A stretch of 64,000 bases of DNA from Autumnicola sp041679265 (GTDB lineage: Bacteria > Bacteroidota > Bacteroidia > Flavobacteriales > Flavobacteriaceae). Shown here piece after piece: positions 46,728-55,585 of the stretch. The notes under the pieces are model-generated. The model was not told the origin of the DNA. It worked only from the letters and a program-made list of their open reading frames with translations, and did no database searches. Position 1 is the stretch's first letter; every line of letters starts with the position of its first letter. A program made the translations under genes and the position numbers. The stretch is taken from NCBI RefSeq assembly GCF_041679265.1, contig NZ_JBGFSM010000008.1, positions 193,182 to 257,181 on the forward strand, in the 5' to 3' direction.

Positions 46728-46996
46728 TTAGGTGAAAATTTAAAATTTCGGATAAAATTAGAGATAATAAACTTCAAAAAGAATGATTAGGAAACAATAT
46801 CATGCTTTTTAAGCTGAACCGGCCGAAGCTGTTTTGCCTGTTAAATATATTTTAAAACTTGGCCGTGCTTCTTCATGTTGTTCTTATTTAATGTAAATTT
46901 TAAAGCATTGCCTTTCAGTCGGTTTTTATAGACAGGCTTCTACGGGGAAGATGGAAATTAGATCTGAAAGAACTTAAAATCCTAAAAAGCAGTATT
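46728..46996. other. divergent control region between modA and hydroxylase operon 2
   Basis: This AT-rich 269-base spacer should hold promoters in both directions. I see no TAnnTTTG match I trust and no molybdenum-cofactor riboswitch. Confidence 0.4.
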
Positions 46997-47512
46997 ATGA
47001 AAGAAAATTTCAGCCCGGGGCAGCACGGTCCTTTATCTATAGAAAAGAAAAAGATCTCGCTTAACATCAATGGTGTGGAGCAGGAATTAGAAGTTGAAGC
47101 CTGGACTTCAATTTTAGATCTTCTGCGGGAACATTTACATCTTACCGGCACCAAAAAAGGCTGCGATCATGGCCAGTGCGGTGCCTGCACGATCTTACTG
47201 AACGGCACCAGAATCAATTCCTGCCTGAGCCTGGCAGTAATGCATGATGGTGCTGAAATCACTACTATTGAAGGTATAGCCAAAGGAGACCAGCTTCATC
47301 CTGTGCAGGAGGCTTTTATGGAACATGACGCGTTCCAGTGCGGGTATTGCACGCCTGGCCAGATTTGCTCTGCCATTGGGTTGATTAATGAGGGTAAAGC
47401 CAGCACGCTGGATGAAATAAGGGATTTAATGAGTGGCAATATTTGCCGTTGCGGGGCCTATAATAACATAACGAAAGTGGTGCAGGAAGCACTGGAAAGG
47501 AACAACAAATGA
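46997..47512 (+). CDS. PaoA/YagT-like 2Fe-2S subunit (copy 2)
   Basis: This is the iron-sulfur subunit of a second, closely related enzyme, with 171 residues. Ligands are Cys56, Cys61, Cys64 and Cys76 for the first cluster and Cys115, Cys118, Cys150 and Cys152 for the second. The stretches around the Cys motifs are almost identical to copy 1 at 37195-37701. As in copy 1, no Tat signal is present. The next gene begins with overlapping ATGA. Confidence 0.93.
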   Translation: MKENFSPGQHGPLSIEKKKISLNINGVEQELEVEAWTSILDLLREHLHLTGTKKGCDHGQCGACTILLNGTRINSCLSLAVMHDGAEITTIEGIAKGDQLHPVQEAFMEHDAFQCGYCTPGQICSAIGLINEGKASTLDEIRDLMSGNICRCGAYNNITKVVQEALERNNK

Positions 47513-48495
47513 GACCATTCAAATTTATAAAAGCTGAAGATGTAGACTCGGCAGTAAGTGACATTTCCACAAATGAGCAGGCTAAATTCATTGCCGGCGG
47601 CACTAATCTGCTGGATTTAATGAAAATTGATGTGATGCAACCCAGAAATATTATTGATATTACCGGCCTGGGATTAAATAAAATTGAAGAAACCGGGGAG
47701 GGAGGCCTGCGCCTGGGAGCTTTGGTAACCAATGCAGATACTGCGTATCACGAAGAAGTGCATAAAAAATATCCAATACTTTCCCACGCCATCCTGGCCG
47801 GGGCTTCCCCCCAGCTTAGGAACAAAGCCACAGATGGTGGGAATTTATTACAACGCACCCGCTGCTACTATTTTTACGATACCACCACCCCGTGTAATAA
47901 GCGGGAACCGGGAAGCGGCTGTTCTGCAATAAACGGCTACAATCGCATGCATGCTATTTTAGGGGCAAGTGAAAAATGTATTGCCGTGCATCCTTCAGAT
48001 ATGTGTGTGGCGCTTGCCGCCCTGGGGGCTGTAGTACAGGTAGAAGGGCCGGAAGCCAAAAGAGCAATTCCTTTTGACAATTTTCACCGGCTGCCGGGTG
48101 ATGAACCGGAAAAGGACACCAATTTGTTGGCAGACGAAATCATTACTTCCATAGACTTGCCGCCGGAAGGTTTTGCTGAAAATTTTGCTTATCTCAAAAA
48201 TCGCGACCGTGCTTCTTATGCTTTTGCTCTAGTCTCAGTAGCTGTTGGGCTTCAGATGAATAATGAAAAAATTGAAGAAGCAAGGATCGCATTGGGAGGA
48301 GTGGCACACAAACCCTGGAGAGATAAAAAAGCCGAGGCGCTACTTCAGAATAAAGCGGCAACAATGGAGAACTTTCAGAAAGTAGCAGATGAAATCCTGA
48401 AAGAAGCTAAAGGCTACACGTATAACAAATTTAAAATTGAACTGGCCAAAAGATCCATTGTTCGGGCATTGATGCAGGCTGCTAAAATAGACTAA
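47509..48495 (+). CDS. PaoB/YagS-like FAD subunit with 4Fe-4S insert (copy 2)
   Basis: This FAD subunit of 328 residues equals copy 1 in length. FIAGGTNLLDLMK forms the FAD loop. Cys119, Cys129, Cys138 and Cys157 are the extra-cluster ligands in the RCYYFYDTTTPCNKREPGSGC insert. The start overlaps the iron-sulfur gene by four bases and the Mo subunit begins one base after its stop. Confidence 0.93.
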   Translation: MRPFKFIKAEDVDSAVSDISTNEQAKFIAGGTNLLDLMKIDVMQPRNIIDITGLGLNKIEETGEGGLRLGALVTNADTAYHEEVHKKYPILSHAILAGASPQLRNKATDGGNLLQRTRCYYFYDTTTPCNKREPGSGCSAINGYNRMHAILGASEKCIAVHPSDMCVALAALGAVVQVEGPEAKRAIPFDNFHRLPGDEPEKDTNLLADEIITSIDLPPEGFAENFAYLKNRDRASYAFALVSVAVGLQMNNEKIEEARIALGGVAHKPWRDKKAEALLQNKAATMENFQKVADEILKEAKGYTYNKFKIELAKRSIVRALMQAAKID

Positions 48496-48496
48496 T

Positions 48497-50752
48497 ATGG
48501 CAACAGATTATATAGGAAAACCAAAGAACCGGGTAGATGGAAGGGATAAAGTAGCGGGAAAGGCCAAATATGCCGCGGAATTTCATGAACCCGGTTTATT
48601 GCATGGAGTGGTGGTTTCCAGCGCGATAGCAAAAGGCAGAATTAAAGTTATAGATGCCTCTAAAGCCCTGGAACTTGATGGCGTGGTGGAAGTATTTACC
48701 CACGAAAACACTCCCAGCCTTGCGTGGATGGACTTAAGCTACAAAGATATGGATGCGCCTCCCGGAGATCCTTTCCGGCCGCTGCATAGTGATAAAATCC
48801 AGTTTAACATGCAGCCTGTGGCGCTGGTAGTTGCTGAAACCCTTGAATTGGCAAAATACGCGTCCCATCTTATTGACATAGGCTACGATGTAGATGGCCA
48901 TAATACCAAACTTGTTGACAGCCTTGACCAAAGCGAAAAAGGAAAAGGCCTTAGGGCTGGGTTTGAAAATCCCACCTCTGTTGGGGACTTTGAAGATGCT
49001 TTTGAAAAAGCCGAAGTTAAAATAGACCTGGAATATTTTCATGGTGCCGAGCATCATAATCCTATGGAAATGCACGCTTCCACGGTAATTTATGGGGAAG
49101 ACGGTAATTTGACCATTTATGATAAAACCCAGGGGGTCCTGAACAGCAGGCATTATGTCTCCATGGTTTTTGGAATTTCAAAAAAGAAGATCAGGGTACT
49201 TTCACCTTATGTGGGAGGTGCGTTTGGCTCGGCATTGCGCCCGCAGTACCAGTTGTTTATGGCTACTTTGGCGGCCACCCAGCTAAAAAAATCAGTAAAA
49301 GTAGAACTTACGAGGCCCCAGATGTTTTCTTTCGGCCACCGTCCTATTACTATTCAGAACCTGAAAATTGGCGCTTCGGCAGATGGCACTTTAAAGGCCA
49401 TACATCATTCGGCTTTTTCAGAAACTTCGCAGTTCGAGAAATATATCGAGAATGTGGTAAACTGGTCGGCAAAATTATATAAATGTGAAAATGTTGAAGA
49501 GAAATACCGCGTGGTGCCGCTGGATATGTATACACCCCTGGACATGCGTGCTCCGGGTGGGGCTACCGGAGTTTATGCGTTGGAATCGGCCATGGATGAA
49601 CTGGCTTATAAGCTTAAAATGGACCCGCTGGAACTTCGGCTAAAAAATTATACTGAAGAAGATAAGAGCAAGGGAAAGCCTTTTTCGAGTAAAACCCTTA
49701 GGGAATGTTACCAGCAGGGCGCAGAAAAATTTGGATGGGAAAAACGCAATCCTGAACCGGGATCTATGAAAGAGGGCCATCAGCTCGTTGGCTGGGGAAT
49801 GGCAACGGGAATCTGGGACGCGCTGCAAATGCCTGCCCGGGCAAAAGCAATTCTCACCGCAGACGGGAAACTGGAGGTAAGCAGCGCTACGGCTGATATT
49901 GGAACCGGGACTTATACGATTATGGCCCAGATTGCGGCCGAAACTTTAGGCTTGCCCTTTGAAGATGTAACGGCTAAACTTGGAGATTCCTCCCTGCCAT
50001 TCGCCTTAATAGAAGGAGGATCTGCCACGGCAGCTTCGGTAGGATCAGCAGTAAAATCGGTATGTCTGAAAGTCGCTAAAAAACTATTAAAAGAGGCCGG
50101 AAAAATTAAAAATTCCCCCTTTAAAGATGCCAAAATTGAAGACGTCCTGTTTGCAGACGGAAAAATTTCCAGCAGGAAAGATGCTTCAATTTATATCGAA
50201 ATTTCCGAAGTGATGAAAAAAAGGCAACTGGATGAGATCAAGAAAAAGTATGCGCTTATCCCCAATATGTTAAAACAAAGCAGGTACGGGCGCAATACGC
50301 ACTCTGCTGTTTTTGCTGAAGTTAAGGTAGACGAAGATTTAGGTACGGTAAAAGTAACAAAAATAGTAAGTGCAATAGATGGTGGGAAAATCCTTAATCA
50401 TAAAACCGCGCATAGCCAAATTCTGGGCGGAGTGGTTTGGGGAATCTCTATGGCCCTGGAAGAAGATAGTTTTATGGATCATAATTTTGGACGTTTTATA
50501 AATCATGACCTGGCAGAATACCATATTGCCGTAAACGCAGATATGCCCGATATCGATATTATTTTTGTTGAAGAAGAAGATCATATTGTAAGTTCGGTTG
50601 GTGCAAAGGGAATAGGTGAAATAGGACTTGTGGGAGTGGCCGCTGCCATAGCAAACGCGGTTTATCACGCCACCGGAAGGCGTGTACGGGAACTGCCCAT
50701 TACCCTGGATAAAGCAATGGGATTAAATACCGCCGAAGCAGAACAAATCTAA
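48497..50752 (+). CDS. PaoC/YagR-like molybdenum subunit (copy 2)
   Basis: This large Mo subunit has 751 residues and is co-linear with copy 1. Motifs are RVDGRDKVAGKAKYAAEF, VGGAFGSALRPQYQ, FGHRPITIQ, DMRAPGGAT and the catalytic Glu in AKGIGEIG. Compared with copy 1 there is a Lys-rich insertion in the late middle (VMKKRQLDEIKKKYALIP). Differences at SGL/SAL and nearby cofactor residues suggest a different substrate. It is followed four bases later by the IorA-like gene, so both enzymes may share a transcript. Confidence 0.93.
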   Translation: MATDYIGKPKNRVDGRDKVAGKAKYAAEFHEPGLLHGVVVSSAIAKGRIKVIDASKALELDGVVEVFTHENTPSLAWMDLSYKDMDAPPGDPFRPLHSDKIQFNMQPVALVVAETLELAKYASHLIDIGYDVDGHNTKLVDSLDQSEKGKGLRAGFENPTSVGDFEDAFEKAEVKIDLEYFHGAEHHNPMEMHASTVIYGEDGNLTIYDKTQGVLNSRHYVSMVFGISKKKIRVLSPYVGGAFGSALRPQYQLFMATLAATQLKKSVKVELTRPQMFSFGHRPITIQNLKIGASADGTLKAIHHSAFSETSQFEKYIENVVNWSAKLYKCENVEEKYRVVPLDMYTPLDMRAPGGATGVYALESAMDELAYKLKMDPLELRLKNYTEEDKSKGKPFSSKTLRECYQQGAEKFGWEKRNPEPGSMKEGHQLVGWGMATGIWDALQMPARAKAILTADGKLEVSSATADIGTGTYTIMAQIAAETLGLPFEDVTAKLGDSSLPFALIEGGSATAASVGSAVKSVCLKVAKKLLKEAGKIKNSPFKDAKIEDVLFADGKISSRKDASIYIEISEVMKKRQLDEIKKKYALIPNMLKQSRYGRNTHSAVFAEVKVDEDLGTVKVTKIVSAIDGGKILNHKTAHSQILGGVVWGISMALEEDSFMDHNFGRFINHDLAEYHIAVNADMPDIDIIFVEEEDHIVSSVGAKGIGEIGLVGVAAAIANAVYHATGRRVRELPITLDKAMGLNTAEAEQI

Positions 50753-50756
50753 TTTT

Positions 50757-51221
50757 ATGAAAAAGAAAATCATTTTAAAAGTAAACGGCAAAGAGCATGA
50801 GGTTAATGTAGACCCGGCCACTCCTTTACTTTACGTGCTAAGAAATAACCTGGGATTAAAAGGCCCTAAATTTGGCTGCGGATTATCGCAGTGTGGCGCC
50901 TGTATGGTACTTTATGACGGCAAAGCAAACCCCTCCTGCCTAAAAGCCGTAGAAAATGCTACCGATATGGAAATTACCACCCTGGAAGGCCTGGCAGATG
51001 ATAATGGCAACCTGCATAAAGTACAGCAGGCATTTGTAGAAGAACAGGCCGCGCAATGTGGTTATTGTCTAAATGGACTGGTAATGGCCTCAGTAGGGCT
51101 TCTTCAGGAAAACTCCAATCCTTCAGATGAAGAAATACAGGCTGCGTTATATAGGAATATTTGCCGCTGCGGGGTTCATCCCCGGGTAATAAGGGCGGTG
51201 AAAAAAGCTTCAACTTCATAA
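50757..51221 (+). CDS. IorA-like 2Fe-2S subunit
   Basis: This is the small subunit of a two-subunit molybdenum hydroxylase of the isoquinoline-1-oxidoreductase type, with 154 residues. The first cluster motif reads GCGLSQCGAC with the partner Cys in NPSC. The second is QCGYC with NICRCG. It lacks a signal peptide; such subunits are exported by riding with a Tat-signal-bearing partner, which is the next gene. Located four bases after hydroxylase operon 2. Confidence 0.92.
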   Translation: MKKKIILKVNGKEHEVNVDPATPLLYVLRNNLGLKGPKFGCGLSQCGACMVLYDGKANPSCLKAVENATDMEITTLEGLADDNGNLHKVQQAFVEEQAAQCGYCLNGLVMASVGLLQENSNPSDEEIQAALYRNICRCGVHPRVIRAVKKASTS

Positions 51222-51230
51222 AAAGGAATT

Positions 51231-53441
51231 ATGGGAACTAATCGTAGGGAATTTATAAAACAATTAGGCTATGTAAGTATTGGCTTTAGCATATTAGGCA
51301 CATCCTGTATGAACCCTAAAGAAGAAAGTGGTGAAGGAGGTGGTAATGCGGCTGGCAGTGAATCGGCGACAGAGAATTCCGGGCAGCCAGACAGGATAAA
51401 TGCCTGGTTGCGGGTGTTGGAGGACGGGAGTGTAATGGTGCTTACCGGGAAAATGGAACTTGGGCAGGGAATAAGAATTGCCGTGGCGCAAATGGCTGCA
51501 GAAGAATTAAATACGCATCCTGACCTGGTGCAGGTAAATTTAGCTGAAACCGGAGTTACAGCCAATGAAGGCTACACCGCGGGCAGCCATTCCATAGAAA
51601 CCAGTGCGATGGCTATCAGGAGAGCGGCTGCAGCAGCAAGGGAAAAACTAATTAAAATGGCTTCAGAAAAATGGGAGCTGCCTGTTTCTGAAATAAGCCT
51701 GGAAGATGGGAAAATTACTGCCGGCAACAATAAAATGACACTTTATGACTTGCTTGAAGGAAAACAAATAAATGAAGAAATAGGCGATCCTTCAGAAATT
51801 TATGGAAAAACCAGGCGAAAATATGTAGGCCAGCCGGTATTGAGAAAAGATATTTCCGCAATGGTTAGGGCGCAGCATGAGTACGTGCAGGATCTTGAGT
51901 TTCCCAATATGGTACATGCGCGAATTATAAGGCCAGGTTCTTACACTTCCAAACTGGCCGCTTTAGATAAAGAAGGCCTGGAAGATTTCCCCGGATTTTT
52001 AAAAATGGTTCGTATTGGGAGTTTTGTTGGGGTTATTGCGGAAGAAGAATTTCAGGCGATAAAAGTAAGCTGGGAGCTGAATAACCGTGCGAAATGGGAC
52101 GATGATGAATTACTGCCTGCCGATGTACCTTTAAAAGAATACCTTAAAACCCTGGATGCAGATGTAGAGGTTGAAGAAGAAAAAGGGGACTGGGAAAATG
52201 CCATAAAAGAAGCGCCCATTCAGCATAGCGCCTCGTATTATAAGCCATATATTATGCATGCCGCCAACGGGCCTTCCTGCGCGGTGGCTTTTTTTGATAA
52301 TGATAAACTCAGTGTCTGGACGCATAGCCAGGGCGTGTATCCGCTTCGGGAGACTTTGGCGTCCCTTTTGGGGATGCCCGCAGAATCCATTCATGTTAAA
52401 GGAGTTCCGGGTTCCGGCTGTTATGGTCATAACGGTGCAGATGATGTTGCTGCTGAAGCCGCGCTTATGGCAGTAAACTTTCCCGGGCGGCATGTAAGGC
52501 TGCAGTGGATGCGTAACGATGAACATTGCTGGGAACCCTATGGAACAGCTATGATCATGGAACTACAGGCCGGGCTGGATTCCGGCGGGAAAATTCAGGG
52601 CTGGAAATACGATTTCTGGTCAGACGGGCACAGTACGCGCCCCAATGGACAGCCGGAAACCTTGTTGCCCGCCCGCTTTCTGGATAAAGGCCACGGCGTC
52701 CCCGGAGTAGGTTTCAAAGGTGGCGCAGTACGAAATTCCACGCCCTATTACTCTATAGGTGCTTTACAAACCCAATCCCATATTTTCCAGGGTCCGCTAA
52801 GAAAATCGGCTTTAAGAGGCCTGGGCGCTTATGGTAATATATTTGGCATAGAATCCTTTATGGACGAGCTGGCCCATAAGGCCGGCAAAGATCCCGTGGC
52901 ATTTCGTATAAATCATCTTGATGATGAGCGCGCAATTACCTGTCTCAGGAAAATAAAAGAACATACACAGGATGTGGTCACAGGAGAAGATGAAGGATTG
53001 GGATATGCCTTTTCACGTTATAAGAATTCGGCTTCCTATTTTGCCGTTGCCGCCCATGTAAAAGTAAATGAGAAGGGGATTGTTCGCGTAAAAAAGATGT
53101 GGGGAGTAATTGATTCCGGGGAAACCATAAATCCCGATGGGCTAAAGAACCAGACCGAGGGTGGAATGGTACAGGCTGCCAGCTGGGCTTTGCGTGAGGA
53201 AGTGCGGTTTGATAAAAAACATATTACCAGTGTGGACTGGCATAAATATCCTATCTTCAGGTTTGAAGAAATTCCTGAAGTGGAAGTGGAGGTGATAGAC
53301 CGGGTTAACGAAAAACCTTTGGGAGCCGGGGAAGCCGCACAGGGCCCCACTGCCGCTGCAGTTGCCAACGCGGTTTTTGATGCCACAGGGGTGCGGTACC
53401 GCGATTTGCCCATTAATCCTGTGGAAAAATATCTGCGTTAG
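51231..53441 (+). CDS. IorB-like molybdenum subunit with Tat signal
   Basis: This large Mo subunit has 736 residues. It begins with a twin-arginine signal (TNRREFIKQLG) followed by a lipobox-like LGTSC (Cys26) and a Gly/Ser/Glu-rich spacer, so folded enzyme should be exported and possibly lipid-anchored. Core motifs are GKMELGQGIRIAVAQ, GSGCYGHNGADDVAAEA, LRGLGAYGN and the catalytic Glu in GAGEAAQGP. Unlike PaoABC enzymes no FAD subunit is present; IorAB-type enzymes pass electrons to cytochromes. No cytochrome gene is nearby. Substrate unknown. Confidence 0.92.
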   Translation: MGTNRREFIKQLGYVSIGFSILGTSCMNPKEESGEGGGNAAGSESATENSGQPDRINAWLRVLEDGSVMVLTGKMELGQGIRIAVAQMAAEELNTHPDLVQVNLAETGVTANEGYTAGSHSIETSAMAIRRAAAAAREKLIKMASEKWELPVSEISLEDGKITAGNNKMTLYDLLEGKQINEEIGDPSEIYGKTRRKYVGQPVLRKDISAMVRAQHEYVQDLEFPNMVHARIIRPGSYTSKLAALDKEGLEDFPGFLKMVRIGSFVGVIAEEEFQAIKVSWELNNRAKWDDDELLPADVPLKEYLKTLDADVEVEEEKGDWENAIKEAPIQHSASYYKPYIMHAANGPSCAVAFFDNDKLSVWTHSQGVYPLRETLASLLGMPAESIHVKGVPGSGCYGHNGADDVAAEAALMAVNFPGRHVRLQWMRNDEHCWEPYGTAMIMELQAGLDSGGKIQGWKYDFWSDGHSTRPNGQPETLLPARFLDKGHGVPGVGFKGGAVRNSTPYYSIGALQTQSHIFQGPLRKSALRGLGAYGNIFGIESFMDELAHKAGKDPVAFRINHLDDERAITCLRKIKEHTQDVVTGEDEGLGYAFSRYKNSASYFAVAAHVKVNEKGIVRVKKMWGVIDSGETINPDGLKNQTEGGMVQAASWALREEVRFDKKHITSVDWHKYPIFRFEEIPEVEVEVIDRVNEKPLGAGEAAQGPTAAAVANAVFDATGVRYRDLPINPVEKYLR

Positions 53442-53454
53442 AAGTATAATTTTT

Positions 53455-53542
53455 TGGGCGCAGCCTACGGCACGGGCTATTCGCTGTATCTTTTGCCGCG
53501 CTGACGCGCCACAAAAGGATGCCGCTGCTATCCCTTGCGCAA
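53455..53542. repeat. flavobacterial intergenic repeat with hairpin
   Basis: This GC-rich block lies in an AT-rich genome: GGGCGCAGCCTACGG near one end and TATCCCTTGCGC at the other, with CTTTTGCCGCGC and its imperfect partner CGCGCCACAAAAG making a central hairpin. I recall closely similar strings between genes of many Flavobacteriaceae. One copy in this window. Confidence 0.6.
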
Positions 53543-53571
53543 AGAATCATATAATTTAGTATTTTTATCAG

Positions 53572-53600
53572 TTTGTCAGGCTGAGCGGAGCCGGCCTACT
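53572..53600. repeat. short flavobacterial repeat
   Basis: TTTGTCAGGCTGAGCGGAGC plus CGGCCTAC resembles the dispersed TCAGGCTGAGCGGAGTCGAAGCC-type repeat known to me from Bacteroidetes genomes. It lies 30 bases after the larger repeat. Confidence 0.5.
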
Positions 53601-53649
53601 TTTTAATCTTAATTAGAAGGTTCAAGATTAGTAAAATATAGTTATTAAA

Positions 53650-54669
53650 ATGACCCACGAATTCAAAAAAATTGTTGAAGCCGGTTTAAAAAATCAGGAA
53701 GAAAATTTAAAAAGTGTCCTTGCCACGGTGGTGGCACTGGACGGATCTTCTTATAGAAAACCCGGCGTACGCATGCTTATTGCAGAAAATGGTAGAATGA
53801 CCGGCGCGGTAAGCGGGGGCTGTGTAGAGAAAGAAGTCTTACTCCAGGCACAGGATGTTCTAAAAAATGGAACAGCTAAAATTATGACCTACGATGGCCG
53901 CTACAGGCTGGGCTGCGAAGGGATATTATACATTTTACTGGAACCGTTTTATGTTTCAGGAGAGATTGAGAAAAAATTACATTTCGTCTTCGGCAAAAGA
54001 GAATCGTTTTATTTAGAATCTCTTTTCAGGAAAGAGGAAGGCATGACACCTGGAATGGGTTCGGCAATAGTTTTTGCAGACGGAATGCAAATGGTCTTTT
54101 CAGAAAAAACAAAAAGGGATAACAGCCAAAAATTGCTGGTTTTCCAACAGGAAATGAAAGCATTATTCAGAATGTTGATTATTGGGGCAGAGCATGATGC
54201 CGTGCAATTATGTTCAGCGGCTTCGCTTTTAGGATGGGAAGTGATTGTAAACGCTTCGCCCAAAGATCCACGCTCCAAAGCCAATTTCCCGGGGTCGCAG
54301 GAGGTTTTACATTTACAGCCTGAAGAAATTAAACAATTGGAAATTGACAATGAAACTGCCGTGATGCTCATGAACCATAGTTACGCCACAGATCTTAAAT
54401 TTTTACTTAGCCTGAAAGACTGTAAAGCTATTTATATAGGTTTATTGGGTGCGGCAAAACGCCGGGAAAAAATATTCAATGCTTTTATAGAATATCAGCC
54501 AGAAACCGATGCTGCTTTCCTGGACAAAATTTATGGCCCTGCAGGCCTGGACATAGGTGCTGAAACTCCGCAGGAAATCGCGATTTCGGTGCTTTCAGAA
54601 ATCCTTTCTGTGATAAGAGGAAAAAAAGCATTTCCGTTAAGGGAGAAAATGGGTAAAATACATAATTGA
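53650..54669 (+). CDS. xdhC: XdhC/CoxI-family molybdenum hydroxylase maturation protein
   Basis: This 339-residue protein binds molybdenum cofactor, supports its sulfuration and hands it to xanthine dehydrogenase-type enzymes. The N-terminal XdhC domain has ATVVALDGSSYRKPGVRML and GCVEKEVLLQA, and RYRLGCEGILYILLEPF follows. The C-terminal Rossmann-like domain has IIGAEHDAVQLCSAA and YIGLLGAAKRREKI. It serves the three hydroxylases upstream. Its stop overlaps the start of the nucleotidyltransferase gene. Confidence 0.94.
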   Translation: MTHEFKKIVEAGLKNQEENLKSVLATVVALDGSSYRKPGVRMLIAENGRMTGAVSGGCVEKEVLLQAQDVLKNGTAKIMTYDGRYRLGCEGILYILLEPFYVSGEIEKKLHFVFGKRESFYLESLFRKEEGMTPGMGSAIVFADGMQMVFSEKTKRDNSQKLLVFQQEMKALFRMLIIGAEHDAVQLCSAASLLGWEVIVNASPKDPRSKANFPGSQEVLHLQPEEIKQLEIDNETAVMLMNHSYATDLKFLLSLKDCKAIYIGLLGAAKRREKIFNAFIEYQPETDAAFLDKIYGPAGLDIGAETPQEIAISVLSEILSVIRGKKAFPLREKMGKIHN

Positions 54670-55268
54670 TTTTGGGCAAAACAGGAATTATTATTATTGC
54701 TGCAGGGGCTTCCAGAAGAATGGAAAATACCAAGCAACTTTTGCAGATAGGGGAGGAGACCATGCTGGGAAAGGCAATAAAACAGGCCACTGCTTCTGTT
54801 GCTGATGAGGTAATTGTAGTTCTTGGTGCAAACTCAGATAGAATCACGGCTAAAATTGAGCATTTTCCAGCTATAATTTTAATAAATGAAAACTGGAGAA
54901 ATGGTCTGGGTTCTTCAATAGCAACGGGAATAAAATATTTCTTTCAGAATAAGAAAAAATTTGAAGCGGTTTTAGTAATGCTGGGGGACCAGCCATTGAT
55001 GGATTCAGCTTACTTAAACCAGTTGTTGGAAGTTTATAAAGAAAACCCTTCTAAAATAGTTGCCACAAAATATCCAAAATCGGCAGGTGTTCCGGCAGTT
55101 TTTCCGAAGAAATATTTTAAGGAACTGTCCCTGTTAGCAGAAGACAAAGGTGCAAAGAATATCCTGGCACGAGAAAGATCTTCGCTTATTGTTTTAGATG
55201 CCGGAGATCGAATTCTGGATATTGACACTCCACAGGATTATAAGCAATTACAGGAGAGGCTCGATTAA
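54666..55268 (+). CDS. mocA: MocA-like molybdenum cofactor cytidylyltransferase
   Basis: This NTP-transferase-fold enzyme has 200 residues. The nucleotide loop IIIAAGASRRMENTKQLL is near the start, and VMLGDQPLMDSAYL carries the metal-binding Asp. It matches MocA, which turns molybdopterin cofactor into the cytosine dinucleotide form used by PaoABC-type enzymes; a GTP-using MobA is less likely given the company of XdhC. There is no ATG near the start: TTG at 54666 (overlapping the xdhC stop) or TTG at 54672 are the candidates. Confidence 0.88.
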   Translation: MILGKTGIIIIAAGASRRMENTKQLLQIGEETMLGKAIKQATASVADEVIVVLGANSDRITAKIEHFPAIILINENWRNGLGSSIATGIKYFFQNKKKFEAVLVMLGDQPLMDSAYLNQLLEVYKENPSKIVATKYPKSAGVPAVFPKKYFKELSLLAEDKGAKNILARERSSLIVLDAGDRILDIDTPQDYKQLQERLD

Positions 55269-55585
55269 CAATTCTTAAATTTCAATTGATAAGGCAGATG
55301 TTCAAAGCCTTCATATAAAACAGAGGGAACTCTTAAAAGCAGAAGGGAATCTCAATTTTTATGCATACAAGGAGGTGCAGAATATTAAATATATCCCCAG
55401 CTTTAATTTTTATTAATAATAAATAGGGCAGCTGTCATTTTAATAAATTAGGAAGCCATAGGTGATTTATTGCTAACAATAAGCATAAACTAAATATAAA
55501 ATTTGATTAAATATTTAGTTAGCTATTTAATTTCCTATAACTTTAGAATTAACAGAAAACCAACAACAACCAAAAAATTGAATTT
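55269..55585. other. non-coding stretch
   Basis: This is a 317-base AT-rich spacer. Near 55538 TAACTTTA is one base off the -7 element and could start the DUF1206 gene. I see nothing else. Confidence 0.4.

Noticed and set aside
46728..46996. Possible molybdenum-cofactor riboswitch between modA and hydroxylase operon 2
   Set aside because: I looked for the conserved multi-stem pattern and did not find a convincing set of helices.
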